Shown here: in pieces, positions 24,761-34,672 of the stretch
How the letters are laid out: every line of letters starts with the position of its first letter
Position numbering within the stretch: position 1 is the stretch's first letter
Assembly: GCF_030433645.1 (NCBI RefSeq)
Contig: NZ_JAROCG010000001.1
Location: 62,001-126,000, forward strand
Origin: Arthrobacter burdickii
GTDB lineage: Bacteria > Actinomycetota > Actinomycetes > Actinomycetales > Micrococcaceae
DNA: 64,000 bases
Direction: 5' to 3'
Notes under the pieces: model-generated
Told to the model about the DNA's origin: nothing
Seen by the model: the letters and a program-made list of their open reading frames with translations, nothing else
Databases searched by the model: none
Position numbers and translations under genes: made by a program

Positions 24761-25675
24761 ATGGCGATGAAGTCCCCCCTGCCCGTGCGCAACGGGGTCA
24801 ACGCGACGCGCCTCCGCCTCCCCTCCGAGGGCCCGTGGGGAACTGCGCTGGAGTACATCCTCGACCGCTTCGACCACGTGGATCCGGAGGGCATCGGCGA
24901 GCGCTTCGACCGCGGCGAGGTGGTCGCACTCGGCGGCGAGGTCCTCACGCGTTCCACTCCCCTCGGCGAGCACACCTTCGTCTGGTACTACCGGGAACTG
25001 CCGGTGGAGGAGCGCCTGCCGGTCGAACTGTCCGTCCTGTACCAGGACGACCACCTGCTCGTCGTCGACAAGCCGCACTTCCTGCCCACCACACCGGGCG
25101 GCATGTACGTCGCGGAATCGGCCCTGGTGCGGCTGCGGGTGGAGCTGGATCTCCCGGACCTCATCCCCATGCACCGCCTCGACCGCATGACGGCGGGCAT
25201 CCTCATGTTCTCCGTCGATCCGGAGACGCGGGGCGCGTACCAGCTCCTCTTCGAGAACCGGCGCATCCGCAAGGAGTACCGGGCCGTCGCGCCCGTGCGC
25301 GCCGACCTGGGGCTCGATGCCGCGTCCCTCGACGTGCGGAGCCGGATCGTCAAGTCGCGGACCTACCTGCTGGCGCAGGAGGTGGAGGGACCCCCGAACA
25401 CGCACACCACGGTCAGCCTGCTCGACCAGCGCGAGGACCGGGGCCTGTACCGGCTCCAGCCGCACACGGGCAAGACCCACCAGCTTCGGCTGCACATGGC
25501 GTCACTCGGGCTCGGAATCATCAACGACCCGTTCTACCCCGTCCTCCAGCCACAGGCCCCGGACGATTACGCGAAGCCCTTGCAGCTCCTGGCGCACAGC
25601 ATCGCCTTCACCGACCCCGTGGACGGTACGGACCGGAGTTTCGAGTCGGGCCTCACGCTCGCCGAGTTCGCCTGA
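24761..25675 (+). CDS. RluA-family pseudouridine synthase
   Basis: 304 residues. The catalytic motif MHRLDRMTAGILMF holds the essential aspartate. VLYQDDHLLVVDKPHFLPTTP is the usual first strand, and the C-terminal HTGKTHQLRLHM and GIINDPFYP match the family. It converts uridine to pseudouridine in rRNA or tRNA; the position is not predictable from this sequence. No S4 domain is evident, only a short N-terminal region (LEYILDRF). It lies 33 bp after the glycosylase gene on the same strand. Confidence 0.9.
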   Translation: MAMKSPLPVRNGVNATRLRLPSEGPWGTALEYILDRFDHVDPEGIGERFDRGEVVALGGEVLTRSTPLGEHTFVWYYRELPVEERLPVELSVLYQDDHLLVVDKPHFLPTTPGGMYVAESALVRLRVELDLPDLIPMHRLDRMTAGILMFSVDPETRGAYQLLFENRRIRKEYRAVAPVRADLGLDAASLDVRSRIVKSRTYLLAQEVEGPPNTHTTVSLLDQREDRGLYRLQPHTGKTHQLRLHMASLGLGIINDPFYPVLQPQAPDDYAKPLQLLAHSIAFTDPVDGTDRSFESGLTLAEFA

Positions 25676-25737
25676 TCTTCACCCCGATTATCATCCGACC
25701 CCCGGGATTTCCGGTGTCCGGACGGTAGATTTGCAGG

Positions 25738-26373
25738 GTGGACCTGCCCGGCATGGACATCCCAGCACCGCTCTACCTCCTCGTCATGTTCGCCGTCATC
25801 TTCGTCGACGTGGTGCTTCCCGTGGTGCCCTCCGAACTCCTGGTGATCGGTGCCGGCACCATGTCGGCCCACGACATCGTGCTCCTTCCGTTCGTGATCA
25901 TCGTCGTGTTCGCCGGCAGCTGGATCGGCGACGTCGCCATCTTCCTGCTGTTCCGGCGCAAGCTGACACACTTCCTCGACCGATTCCGCTGGGGCCGCTC
26001 CATCCATCGCGGGTTGCGCAACGCCATCGACAAGGCCGGCACCTCGCCCACCTACGCCGCCGTCGTCGCCGTCCGGTTCCTTCCCGGTGGCCGGACCGCG
26101 AGTGTGGCGGCCGCGGGCATCGCCGAACTTCCGCTGCGCCCGTTCATGCTTGCGGCGGCGGCCGGAGGTGTCCTGTGGACCGCATGGCTGGTCGGTCTCG
26201 GTTTCGTCGCGGCGGCGTCCACCGGCTTCCCTGTGGGGGTCAGCGCTCTGCTCGGAATGGCTGTGGGTACGCTGGTGGGAGCCATCACGGCGGCAGTCCT
26301 CGCCCTCAAGAAGAAGCGGAAGGCCACAAAAGCGCATGAGCACCCCGAAGAACCCGGGCCCCAGGCTTCCTGA
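25738..26373 (+). CDS. DedA-family membrane protein
   Basis: 211 residues with about five hydrophobic segments and the DedA/VTT pattern: FVDVVLPVVPSELLVIGAG, FAGSWIGDVAIFLLFRRK, and VVAVRFLPGGRTASVAAAG (the conserved R-F-x-P-G-x-R). Family members move or flip phospholipids/undecaprenyl phosphate and affect membrane homeostasis. The GTG at 25738 is preceded at 6 bases by TAGATT, so the mRNA is probably leaderless. The 3' end overlaps the next gene by 38 bp. The C-terminus is Lys-rich (KKKRKATKAHEHP). Confidence 0.88.
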   Translation: MDLPGMDIPAPLYLLVMFAVIFVDVVLPVVPSELLVIGAGTMSAHDIVLLPFVIIVVFAGSWIGDVAIFLLFRRKLTHFLDRFRWGRSIHRGLRNAIDKAGTSPTYAAVVAVRFLPGGRTASVAAAGIAELPLRPFMLAAAAGGVLWTAWLVGLGFVAAASTGFPVGVSALLGMAVGTLVGAITAAVLALKKKRKATKAHEHPEEPGPQAS

Positions 26374-27709
26374 CAGGCCGGCCGGTCCGCCGACGATCAC
26401 CGGTGGAGCTGCTGCGGCCACCCCGCCGACGAGCGTCCTCGAACGGCTGAAGGCCGCGCAGCCCGCTGCCCCCGGGACGACCGGGGGCGCGGCAGCCGAA
26501 GTGCTCTCCGACGCGGTGAGCGCCGGGATGACGGGAGCCCGTCGGACGGCGACGCCGGGGGATGCGGACGTCGCGAACGGGGGCCTCCCCTCCGAGGGGA
26601 AGGGTGCCGGCGTCACCCGGGGTGAGGGCGCTTCGCGCCCTGGTGCCAACCGAGGTGGGCGTCTCCGCGCCGGGGCGGCGCGGAGTGACCGGCTCCGGCT
26701 CGTGGCCCTCCGCACCAAGCGGCTCCGTCTCGCGGCGGCTCGGAGTGAGCGGCTCCGCCTCGCGTCCGACAGGGCGAACGCCGCGGCGCGCGTGACGGGA
26801 ACGGTGATCCGCCGCGGCAGCACGGCCACGGTCCGCCACGTCGGGTCCTGGCACCCGGACACCGTGCGGCAGTGCACCGTGACCCTGTGCGCTGTCGCTT
26901 GCGTCCTCGGGTCGGCGGTAGGCGTCGGTGCCTTCGGCGGTCCGTCCATCCGCGATGCCGCCGGCGGCCTCTTCGCTCCGGACGCGACGCTGCTCGCGCC
27001 GTCGTCGTCGGCCTTCTCGATCTGGAGCGTCATCTACGGGGGGCTCGTGGCCTACACGGCCTTCCAGTGGCTGCCCTCGCAGCGGACGAGCGAGCGCCAG
27101 CGACAGCTCGGTTGGGCGGTCGCGGCCTCGATGCTCCTCAACCTCGCATGGATCCTCAGCGCCCAGGCGAACCACCTGGCACTCAGCCTCGTGGTCATCC
27201 TGCTGCTGCTCGTCGCCCTGGTGTCTGCCGTCCGCACCCTGAACGACCACCCGACAGAGACGCGCCTCGAAGGTGCGCTCGTGGATACGCCGATCGGCCT
27301 CTACCTCGGGTGGGTGCTCGTGGCCGCCGCGGCCAATGCGGCGGCGTTCCTGACGGACAGGAACACCGACCTGTTCGGCTGGAAGGGCAGCACGTGGGCG
27401 ATCCTCGGCATCCTCGCGATCCTCCTGACCGCCGCCGTCATCTGCTCCACGGACCGGGGACGCCTCTCCGTGGCTGCGGCGGTCTCCTGGGGGCTGCTCT
27501 GGATCGCCGTCGAGCGGGTGCTGGGCGAGCCGTTCGCAGTGAACATCGCCTTCGCTGCCGTTGTGGCCATCTTCCTGCTGCTGATCACCGCCGGATCGCG
27601 CCGGCACCGCGTGGACCACGCCTACCGCCACTGGCTCCGGGCGGAGGAGGACGCCAAGCGCGAACCCCTCGACCTGCTGGGCGGCGACTACGAGCACTCG
27701 CGCCACTGA
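26336..27709 (+). CDS. TspO/MBR-like tryptophan-rich membrane protein with long N-terminal extension
   Basis: 457 residues from the ATG at 26336. Only the C-terminal 270 or so look like a known family: about six to seven helices with FSIWSVIYGGLVAYTAFQWLP, WAVAASMLLNLAWILSAQ and TPIGLYLGWVLVAAAANAAAFL, the pattern of tryptophan-rich sensory (TspO-related) proteins. The first 170 or so residues are hydrophilic and disordered-looking, with three 10-residue Arg/Leu repeats. The extension overlaps DedA by 38 bp and contains DNA hairpins typical of intergenic elements. A start further in (for example a GTG near 26800) is therefore possible. Confidence 0.7.
   Translation: MSTPKNPGPRLPDRPAGPPTITGGAAAATPPTSVLERLKAAQPAAPGTTGGAAAEVLSDAVSAGMTGARRTATPGDADVANGGLPSEGKGAGVTRGEGASRPGANRGGRLRAGAARSDRLRLVALRTKRLRLAAARSERLRLASDRANAAARVTGTVIRRGSTATVRHVGSWHPDTVRQCTVTLCAVACVLGSAVGVGAFGGPSIRDAAGGLFAPDATLLAPSSSAFSIWSVIYGGLVAYTAFQWLPSQRTSERQRQLGWAVAASMLLNLAWILSAQANHLALSLVVILLLLVALVSAVRTLNDHPTETRLEGALVDTPIGLYLGWVLVAAAANAAAFLTDRNTDLFGWKGSTWAILGILAILLTAAVICSTDRGRLSVAAAVSWGLLWIAVERVLGEPFAVNIAFAAVVAIFLLLITAGSRRHRVDHAYRHWLRAEEDAKREPLDLLGGDYEHSRH
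26681..26770 (+). repeat. Three 30-bp tandem repeats inside the TspO-like ORF
   Basis: Units at 26681-26710, 26711-26740 and 26741-26770 share the core CGGCTCCGNCTCG and encode RSDRLRLVAL, RTKRLRLAAA and RSERLRLASD. Just upstream are the perfect hairpins GGGCGC-TTC-GCGCCC (26626-26640) and TCCCCT-CCG-AGGGGA. The region looks like repeat DNA brought into frame. Confidence 0.7.
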
Positions 27710-27820
27710 GCGTCGCCGGGCCGGGCGCGTAGCGCCGGACGTTCCGTGCTCCACCCACGGGAACCCGTCGGAGCGACGCCTCACGCCCACGGGCACCCGG
27801 AACGGCGCCTCCCGCCCTCG

Positions 27821-28753
27821 CTAGCCCTGGTCGCCCACCGTGACGGCGATCTTGCCGCGCACGTGGCCCTCCATGCTGCTGCGGAAGGCGTCGGCCGCGC
27901 GCTCCAGCGGGAAGGTCTCGGCGAGGACGGGCTTCACGCTGCCGGCTTCCACGAGTTCGGTCAGGGCGAGCAGGTCGTCCGGGTTCGGCCGGACGAAGAT
28001 GTAGCGTCCGCCCCTGTCCTTGACCTCTGCATCGACCACGGAGGCTACCCGTCCGGGAGTCCTCAGGTGCTCGAGGGAGGCCGGCAGGTCGTCGCCGCCC
28101 ACGAAGTCGACGACGGCGTCGAGTCCCTCGGGAGCCGCGCCTGCGATGCGGTCCGCGAGTCCCTCGCCGTAGGTCAGCGGCTCCGCGCCCAGGGACCGCA
28201 GGAAGTCGTGGTTCTTCTCGGAGGCGGTCGCCAGTACACGGGCGCCCCACGCCTTCGCGATCTGAATGGCGTAGTTCCCCACGCCGCCCGCTCCGTTGTG
28301 GACGAGGACCGTGTCACCCTCGCCGACGCCGACGGCCCGGAGCGCCTGGTACGCCGTGAGCCCGACGAGCGGGATGGTGGCCGCCTCCGCCCAGGAGACG
28401 TTGCGCGGCTTCCGGGCCAGCGCCCGCACGGGCGCGGCGACCTGCTCGGCGAACGTGCCGAACGCGACGGTGTCCATGCGGACGTACCCGATGACCTCGT
28501 CGCCGGCCTGGAACTCCGTCACCGACGGACCGGGCTGCACGACGACGCCGGCGACGTCCCAGCCCGGGATCACCGGGAAGAAGGCCGGCAGGGCAGCGTC
28601 GAGGTACCCGGCGGTGATCTTCCAGTCCACCGGGTTGACCGAGGATGCACGCACCTCGACGAGGACCGAGTCCGGCCCCACCTTCGGATCGGGCTGGTCC
28701 CCGTACTGCAGGACGTCGGGATCGCCGTACTTCTCGTAAAACACTGCCTTCAT
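27821..28753 (-). CDS. Zinc-independent quinone oxidoreductase-like MDR protein
   Basis: 310 residues. The medium-chain dehydrogenase/reductase fold begins MKAVFYEKYGDPDVLQYGD. SSVNPVDWKI, the NAD(P) site VHNGAGGVGNYAIQIAKAWG and ATASEKNHDFLRSLGA identify the quinone reductase/zeta-crystallin branch. The structural-zinc cysteines are absent. It probably reduces quinones or activated alkenes with NADPH. AAGGAGGAGC precedes the ATG at 28753. The reading frame continuing upstream of this start is not supported. It stands alone, downstream of ppc on the same strand. Confidence 0.9.
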   Translation of the reverse strand: MKAVFYEKYGDPDVLQYGDQPDPKVGPDSVLVEVRASSVNPVDWKITAGYLDAALPAFFPVIPGWDVAGVVVQPGPSVTEFQAGDEVIGYVRMDTVAFGTFAEQVAAPVRALARKPRNVSWAEAATIPLVGLTAYQALRAVGVGEGDTVLVHNGAGGVGNYAIQIAKAWGARVLATASEKNHDFLRSLGAEPLTYGEGLADRIAGAAPEGLDAVVDFVGGDDLPASLEHLRTPGRVASVVDAEVKDRGGRYIFVRPNPDDLLALTELVEAGSVKPVLAETFPLERAADAFRSSMEGHVRGKIAVTVGDQG

Positions 28754-28880
28754 GGTGCTCCTCCTTGCAGATGATCCGGCCGTGGCCGGTGTCAGCTTCC
28801 AGAGGCGGCAACCGGCACGTCCCGACACGTATTCCGGCGCGCGTGCCCCTCGCCCCAGGAGAGACACGCGAGGGCGCGGA

Positions 28881-31724
28881 TCAGCCGGTGTTGCGCATCC
28901 CCGCAGCGACCCCGTTGATGGTGATCAGCATGGCCCGCTGCAACTGCCCGTCCGGGCGGCCGCCGTCGGCCTCCGCCCGCACCCGGCGCAGCAGTTCGAC
29001 CTGCAGGTAGGAGATCGGGTCGAGGTACTGGTCCCGTACCGCCAGCGACCGCTTCAGCACGGGCTGGTTGTCGAGCAGTTCGTGCTCGCCCGTGAGGTGG
29101 CGGATCTCCGCGAGGGTCAGCTCGTACTCCTCCCTGATGACGCCGAAGAGGTGCTGCAGTTCGTCCGGCACCAGGGCTTCCACATAGTGGGCCGCGATCA
29201 CGAGGTCGGTCTTGGCGAGCGTCATCTCCACGTTCGAGACCACGGTGCGGAAGAAGTGCCAGCGGTCGAGCATCTCGGCGAGCAGGCCCTCGTGGCCCGC
29301 CTCGCGCGCAGCCCGCAGCCCCGACCCGACGCCGAACCAGCCGGGGACGATCTGCCGTGACTGGGTCCACCCGAAGACCCAGGGGATGGCCCGGAGCCCG
29401 CCCAGGCCGCTGCCGGAGTCCGGCCGCTTCGAGGGACGCGACCCGATGTTGAGCGAACCGAGCTGTTCCACCGGCGTCGACGCGAGGAAGTACGCCGGGA
29501 GGTCCTCGTGGTCGATCAGGGAGCGGTACCGGGTGAAGGCGGCATCGGACACCGTCTCCATCACCTCCGCCCAGCGGTCGCGGTCGTCGTCGGACGTGCG
29601 GGGGGTGCGGTGCAGCGCAGAGCCCTGCATGACGGCGGCCAGGGACAGTTCGAGGTTCTCGCGGGCCAGGGCCGGCAGCGAGTACTTGTCGCTGATGACC
29701 TCGCCCTGCTCGGTGAACTTGATCTCCCCTTCGAGCACGCCGTTGGGCTGCGCGAGGATCGCGTCGTAGGTGGGCCCGCCACCGCGGCCCACCGACCCGC
29801 CACGGCCGTGGAACAGGCGGAGGCGGACGCCGTGCTTCGCCGCGACGTCGCGCAGGCGCCGCTGCGTCTTGTGGATCTCCCAGAGGCTCGTGACGACGCC
29901 GGACTCCTTGTTGGAATCCGAGTAGCCGAGCATGACCTCCTGCAGGTCGCCCCGAAGTCGCACCACCTCCCGGTAGGTCGGGTCGGAGAGGAGGGTGTCG
30001 ACGATCTCCGCCGAGACCCGGAGCTCGTCGACGGTCTCGAGCAGCGGGGCGAACCCGATCTTCGCGAAAGCACCCGAGTCCGGGCCGCCTGAGCCGTTCC
30101 CGACGACGTCGACCAGGCCGGCTTCGCGGGCAAGCACCACGGGGGCGAGGACGTCGTCGGCGCCGCGCGTCATGGAGACGATGTAGGTCTCGATGACATC
30201 GGGTCCGTAGGTCTCCAGCGCCGAGGCGATCTCGCGGAAGACATCGAAGGTCCGGCGGGCACCGTCGTCGAGCGGCGGGTTGAGGGTCGCCAGCGGACGC
30301 CGGGACGCCAGTTCGCGGGAGAGCGCGCACAGGCGGGCCTCCCGGTCCAGTTCCAGGTAGGGCACCTCGAGTTCGCCCAGCCGGTCTGTCAGCTGCGCGA
30401 CGACGTCGTGGTGCATGTCGGCGTGCTCACGGATGTCGAGCGTGGCCAGGTGCAGGCCGAAGGACGAGATGACGCGCGACGCCGTGGCGAGGGCGCCGTC
30501 GGCCGCCAGGCCCGCGGCGTGCTGCCGGAGCGAGTCCCCGACGAGCTGGAGGTCCGCCAGCACCTGGGCGGTGTCGTTGTAGTCGCGGCCCGGCTCATGC
30601 GCCGTCTGGTTCTGGACCCGCGTCGCGGTGTTGAGCAGCTTGGCCTTCACGCACGTCAGCTTGAGCCGGTACGGCTCCTGGGCGTTGAGCTCGAGGATCC
30701 GCTTGTCGAGGCGCGGAAGGCTGGCGAGGTCGCGCTCGATGGACGCCGTCAGCTCGGCGGACGCTCCGACGATGGCAGTCGAGGAGGACAGCGAGGAGAT
30801 CAGCCGGTCGACGAAGTGGATCGCGATCCGCACGGCCTGCTGGTTCTGGATCTGCAGGATCTCCCGGGTCACGGCGGCCGTGACGTTGGGATTGCCGTCG
30901 CGGTCCCCGCCGATCCAGGAGCCGAACTTCACGGGCGCTCCGACGGCGGGAAGGGTGACGCCGTGCTCGGCAAGGAGATCCGAGAGGTCCTCGAGCAGTT
31001 CGGGCATCGACGTGGTGAGGATGTCACCGAGGTAGTAGATGGCGTTGCGCGCCTCGTCGATCGGCGTGGGCCGTACCTGGCGCAGCTCGTCCGTCTGCCA
31101 GATCAGGTCGATGACCTCGGCGAGCCTGCGGTCCTGGCGGCGCCGCTGCTGCGAGCCCTCCGTCGTCGCCTCGGCGAGGATGTCGGAGAGCCGACGCAGC
31201 TTGTCGAGCACAGAACGGCGCGAGGCCTCGGTGGGGTGGGCCGTGAAGACCGGGCGGACGTCGAGCTCCTGGACGACGTCGGCGAGCGCGCCAGGACCGG
31301 CGTCGGCCGCGATCCGGGACACGGTCTGCGCGAGCCAGCCGTCCTCCTCGGAGCGCGTCCGCAGTCCGCGCACGCGGTGCACCTGCTCGGCCGCGTTGGC
31401 GAGGTGGAAGTAGGCGGCGAAGGCCCGGACCAGCTCGGTGGCCTGGTCGATGGGAAGTGCCGCGAGGAGCTCCCGGACCTGCTCCGCGAGCACTGCGCGC
31501 TCGCCGACGTCGCTGACGGTGCCGGACTCCTTGGATTCCTTGGTGAGCAGGCGGACGCGCTCCACGAGGTCGAGGAGATCCTGCCCGTGTTGCCGGACGA
31601 GCGATTCGCCGAGCAGGGTGCTGACGCGGCGCACGTCGGCACGGAGATCTGAACTGAGATCTCCCGCGGTCTCGCTGAACTGGTCGGCGGCTTGCGCGGG
31701 GGACACTTCGAGGGGCACTGTCAC
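28881..31724 (-). CDS. ppc: Phosphoenolpyruvate carboxylase
   Basis: 947 residues, full length. It makes oxaloacetate from PEP and bicarbonate (anaplerosis). The catalytic histidine region [18 protein letters not shown] and the lysine/serine signature [19 protein letters not shown] are intact, as are [16 protein letters not shown] and the C-terminal MRNTG (the allosteric/active site end is normally QNTG-like). The start is the GTG at 31724 with AAAGCAGG upstream. A TAGTAT hexamer at 31793-31798 (minus strand) could be the promoter, giving a leader of about 60 nt. Upstream lies the 124-bp repeat array. Confidence 0.96.
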   Translation of the reverse strand: MTVPLEVSPAQAADQFSETAGDLSSDLRADVRRVSTLLGESLVRQHGQDLLDLVERVRLLTKESKESGTVSDVGERAVLAEQVRELLAALPIDQATELVRAFAAYFHLANAAEQVHRVRGLRTRSEEDGWLAQTVSRIAADAGPGALADVVQELDVRPVFTAHPTEASRRSVLDKLRRLSDILAEATTEGSQQRRRQDRRLAEVIDLIWQTDELRQVRPTPIDEARNAIYYLGDILTTSMPELLEDLSDLLAEHGVTLPAVGAPVKFGSWIGGDRDGNPNVTAAVTREILQIQNQQAVRIAIHFVDRLISSLSSSTAIVGASAELTASIERDLASLPRLDKRILELNAQEPYRLKLTCVKAKLLNTATRVQNQTAHEPGRDYNDTAQVLADLQLVGDSLRQHAAGLAADGALATASRVISSFGLHLATLDIREHADMHHDVVAQLTDRLGELEVPYLELDREARLCALSRELASRRPLATLNPPLDDGARRTFDVFREIASALETYGPDVIETYIVSMTRGADDVLAPVVLAREAGLVDVVGNGSGGPDSGAFAKIGFAPLLETVDELRVSAEIVDTLLSDPTYREVVRLRGDLQEVMLGYSDSNKESGVVTSLWEIHKTQRRLRDVAAKHGVRLRLFHGRGGSVGRGGGPTYDAILAQPNGVLEGEIKFTEQGEVISDKYSLPALARENLELSLAAVMQGSALHRTPRTSDDDRDRWAEVMETVSDAAFTRYRSLIDHEDLPAYFLASTPVEQLGSLNIGSRPSKRPDSGSGLGGLRAIPWVFGWTQSRQIVPGWFGVGSGLRAAREAGHEGLLAEMLDRWHFFRTVVSNVEMTLAKTDLVIAAHYVEALVPDELQHLFGVIREEYELTLAEIRHLTGEHELLDNQPVLKRSLAVRDQYLDPISYLQVELLRRVRAEADGGRPDGQLQRAMLITINGVAAGMRNTG

Positions 31725-31930
31725 AACAGCCTGCTTTCAGGGCACGGAAAACGGGGCGTATGCGGCACTGGATACGACGGATTGCTGTTGGGATACTACC
31801 CAGTAATGTGGCGTGGGCCTCACTCGGTCCGTCATGTGAACCGGACCGGCCGGCTGGCGCAGCCCTCGAATGGCGGCGGCGCCGCCGTGGAACTCCCGAT
31901 CGGACACTGCCCGACCGCGGCTCCTGCAGC

Positions 31931-32520
31931 GTCGTGGACGGCTTCACGCGGCGACGGGGTCGAACTCCGGCGTGTTGCCGCCCGACACGCAGTTCCTCGC
32001 CGAAACGCGTGCCCGACGGCGCGGCCGGGGTCGCTCCGGCCGCACCCCGCCGCCGTCGTTCCTGGTTCTTGACGGAGGCGGGGTTCGAACGTCGGCGTGT
32101 TGCCGCCTGACACGCAGTTCCTTGCTGAAACGCGTGCACGACGGCGCGGCCGGGCCGCTCGGGCCGCACCCCTCGCCGTCGTTCCTGGTTCTTGACGGAG
32201 GCGGGGTTCAAACTCCGGCGTGTTGCCGCCTGACACGCAGTTCCTCGCCGAAACGCGTGCACGACGGCGCGGCCGGGCCGCTCGGGCCGCACCCCGCCGC
32301 CGTCGTTCCTGGTTCTTGACGGCGACGGGGTTCAAACTCCGGCGTGTTGCCGCCTGACACGCAGTTCCTCGCCGAAACGCGTGCACGACGCCGCAGCCGG
32401 GGCCGCTCGGGCCGCACCCCTCGCCGTCGTTCCTGGTTCTTGACGGAGGCGGGGTTCGAACGTCGGCGTGTTGCCGCCCGACACGCTCTGTCAGGCCAAA
32501 ACCCTGGAACGACGGCGGCG
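31931..32520. repeat. Array of ~124-bp direct repeats, each with an internal stem
   Basis: Units start (GTGTTGCCG) at 31972, 32097, 32220, 32344 and 32468, with spacings of 125, 123, 124 and 124 bp. Four copies are nearly full and the fifth diverges after about 20 bp; a partial copy precedes the first. Each full unit contains arms CGACGGCG and CGCCGTCG around an inner GCGGCC/GGCCGC pair, so each can fold as a large hairpin. The length is not a multiple of three, so reading frames shift between copies and the array is most likely non-coding. The remaining 205 bp to ppc hold its promoter region only. Confidence 0.85.
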
Positions 32521-32535
32521 CTGGCAGAGGATGCG

Positions 32536-33699
32536 TCAGGCGAAGGCGGAAATGCCCGTCAGCGCCCTGCCCACGATCAGGCTGTTGATCTCGTAGGACC
32601 CCTCGTACGTGTAGACCGCCTCGGCATCCGCGAAGATCTTCGCCATGGCGTAGTCCGTCACGATCCCGTTCCCGCCCAGGATGCCCCGCCCGAGCGCGAC
32701 CGTCTCCCGCATGCGCGCGGTGGTGAAGGACTTGGCGAAGGCTGCCTGCACCATGTCGGACGCCCCGTCCTCCTGCAGTTGCGCGATGCGCGCCATGACG
32801 GCCAGGCTCGCCGTCGTATTGCCCATCATGGTGACGAGCTGGTCCTGGACGAGCTGGAAGCCTGCGATCGGCCTGCCGAACTGGTGGCGCTCGACCGCGT
32901 ACTGCCGGGCGACGTCGAACGCGGCCAGTTGCTGCCCGACGGCCTGCCATCCGACGAGGATGCGCGATCCGAGCAGGAGCTGGCGGGTGTCGTTGAAGGA
33001 CTCGATCCCGGCGAAGCGGTCCGCCTCGGGGATCCGCACGTTGGTCAGGGTGATGTCGGCGTTCTGGACCGTCCGCAGCGCGATCTTGTTGTCGATGGCT
33101 GTCCGGGTCACCCCGGGCAGCGAGGCGTCGAGGATGAAGCCCCGGACGTCCCCTGTCGCGGTGTCCCTCGCCCAGAGCAACATGTAGTCGCAGAACGTGC
33201 CGTTGCCGATCCACCGCTTCGCGCCGTTGAGGACCCAGCTGTCTCCGTCGCGCGTCGCCGTCGTGGTCATGCCGCCGGCGACGTCGGACCCGTGCTGCGG
33301 CTCGGTCAGAGCGAACGCACCGGTGATCCTGAGGTTCATCGCGTCCTGCAGGAGGCGGGCCTTCTGTTCCTCGCTGCCGAAGGTGTGGAGCGCCTCGACG
33401 AAGAGGTCGTGGTGGACCAGGAAGAACGTCGCGATCGAGGTGTCGGCGCGGGTCAGCTCGGCGATCACGAGGCCGCTGAACAGGTGGCTGTACCCCTGCT
33501 GCACGGGCGTACTCAGATTCAGCGAGGCCAGCTTGGGCAGGATCCCGGAGGGGAACTCGGCCCGGTTCCACCACTCGATGGCGTGCGGCGAAACCTCCTT
33601 GGCGAGGAAATCCCGGACGTCCTGCAGCTTCTCCCGCTCATGGGCAGCCAGAAGGGACTCGAAGCCGAGGAGATCGGCGGTGGGCAGCTGGCTCTCCAT
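32536..33699 (-). CDS. Acyl-CoA dehydrogenase
   Basis: 387 residues, normal length. FAD-dependent alpha-beta desaturation of acyl-CoA. Family signatures: ITGAFALTEPQHGSDVAGG (signature 1), WIGNGTFCDYMLLWARD, RHQFGRPIAGFQLVQDQL, and the C-terminal ILGGNGIVTDYAMAKIFADAEAVYTYEGSYEIN, in which the Glu of YEGS sits where the catalytic base of glutaryl-CoA/isovaleryl-type enzymes lies. AAAGGACGG precedes the ATG at 33699. It follows an SDR gene by 42 bp on the same strand, so the two are probably one operon for fatty or branched-chain acyl-CoA breakdown. Confidence 0.93.
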   Translation of the reverse strand: MESQLPTADLLGFESLLAAHEREKLQDVRDFLAKEVSPHAIEWWNRAEFPSGILPKLASLNLSTPVQQGYSHLFSGLVIAELTRADTSIATFFLVHHDLFVEALHTFGSEEQKARLLQDAMNLRITGAFALTEPQHGSDVAGGMTTTATRDGDSWVLNGAKRWIGNGTFCDYMLLWARDTATGDVRGFILDASLPGVTRTAIDNKIALRTVQNADITLTNVRIPEADRFAGIESFNDTRQLLLGSRILVGWQAVGQQLAAFDVARQYAVERHQFGRPIAGFQLVQDQLVTMMGNTTASLAVMARIAQLQEDGASDMVQAAFAKSFTTARMRETVALGRGILGGNGIVTDYAMAKIFADAEAVYTYEGSYEINSLIVGRALTGISAFA

Positions 33700-33741
33700 C
33701 GAGCCGTCCTTTCGGTTGAGACCGGGCGGTTGAGGGAACGG

Positions 33742-34527
33742 CTACTTCGGCGCCATGCGGATGGCGCCGTCGAGGCGGATCGTCTCGCCGTTGAGCATCT
33801 GGTTCTCGATGATGTGCGCTGCGAGCGCGGCGTATTCGGCGGGCTTGCCGAGGCGCGACGGGTGCGGCACCTGCGCGCCGAGCGAGTCCTGGGCCTCCTG
33901 CGGCAGCCCGGCCATCATCGGGGTCTCGAAGATCCCCGGGGCAATGGTCACGACCCGGATCAGGGAGCGGGCCAGTTCCCGCGCGAGGGGCAGGGTCATC
34001 GCTGCGACGCCACCCTTGGAGGCCGAGTAGGCAGGTTGTCCGATCTGGCCGTCGAAGGCGGCGACGGAGGCGGTGTTGATGATGACGCCGCGTTCCTCCG
34101 ATCCGCCGAGTCCGCTGACCGTGCCGGTCACCGCCATGGCCTCGGCGGCGAGCCTGAGGACGTTGAAGGTTCCTACCAGGTTGACGGTGACGACGCGTGC
34201 GAACTGATCCAGCGGAAGGACGCCGTCGCGCCCGAGGACCTTCCCCGGCGTGGCGATTCCGGCGCAGTTGATCACGATGCGCAGCGGGCCGAGTTCCGAC
34301 GCCGCAGCGACCGCGGCCTGGACCTGGGCGGGATCGGCGACGTCGGCGGCGACGAAGCGGACGCGTGTGCCGGCGGGGTCGAGGTCGGCTGCCGCATCGG
34401 CGCCGGCGGACTGCGGAAGGTCGACCAGTACCACCGAGGCGCCGTCGTCGAACAGCCTGCGGGCGGTGGCGAAGCCGAGCCCGGATGCGCCACCGGTGAC
34501 GAGGGCTACTGCTCCCCTGATATCCAT
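33742..34527 (-). CDS. Short-chain dehydrogenase, 3-hydroxyacyl-CoA dehydrogenase type II-like
   Basis: 261 residues from the ATG at 34527 (GGAAGGATC upstream). Rossmann start [31 protein letters not shown], and the catalytic [20 protein letters not shown]. The tail [40 protein letters not shown] is typical of HSD17B10/FadB2-like enzymes that oxidise 3-hydroxyacyl-CoA. Coupling with the acyl-CoA dehydrogenase gene downstream supports a beta-oxidation role. Confidence 0.9.
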   Translation of the reverse strand: MDIRGAVALVTGGASGLGFATARRLFDDGASVVLVDLPQSAGADAAADLDPAGTRVRFVAADVADPAQVQAAVAAASELGPLRIVINCAGIATPGKVLGRDGVLPLDQFARVVTVNLVGTFNVLRLAAEAMAVTGTVSGLGGSEERGVIINTASVAAFDGQIGQPAYSASKGGVAAMTLPLARELARSLIRVVTIAPGIFETPMMAGLPQEAQDSLGAQVPHPSRLGKPAEYAALAAHIIENQMLNGETIRLDGAIRMAPK

Positions 34528-34672
34528 GCCTGATCCTTCCACTGCGGGAGGGCCGCCATTGGTCCATCCACGCGCCCAGCGTACTGTGACGCGGACCACT
34601 GCGCACCCGGACGACGATCAATTGCGCATCCTGCCCAACGCGGGGGTCACGGCCTGTGGCTAGGGTGGTCAT

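Noticed and set aside
31931-32520. 124-bp array as a CRISPR or as a repeat protein
   Set aside because: The units are contiguous without variable spacers, far longer than CRISPR repeats, and not a multiple of three bases.
32344-34533. Plus-strand 729-codon ORF across the acyl-CoA dehydrogenase and SDR genes
   Set aside because: Shadow frame; both minus-strand genes have full family motifs and ribosome binding sites.
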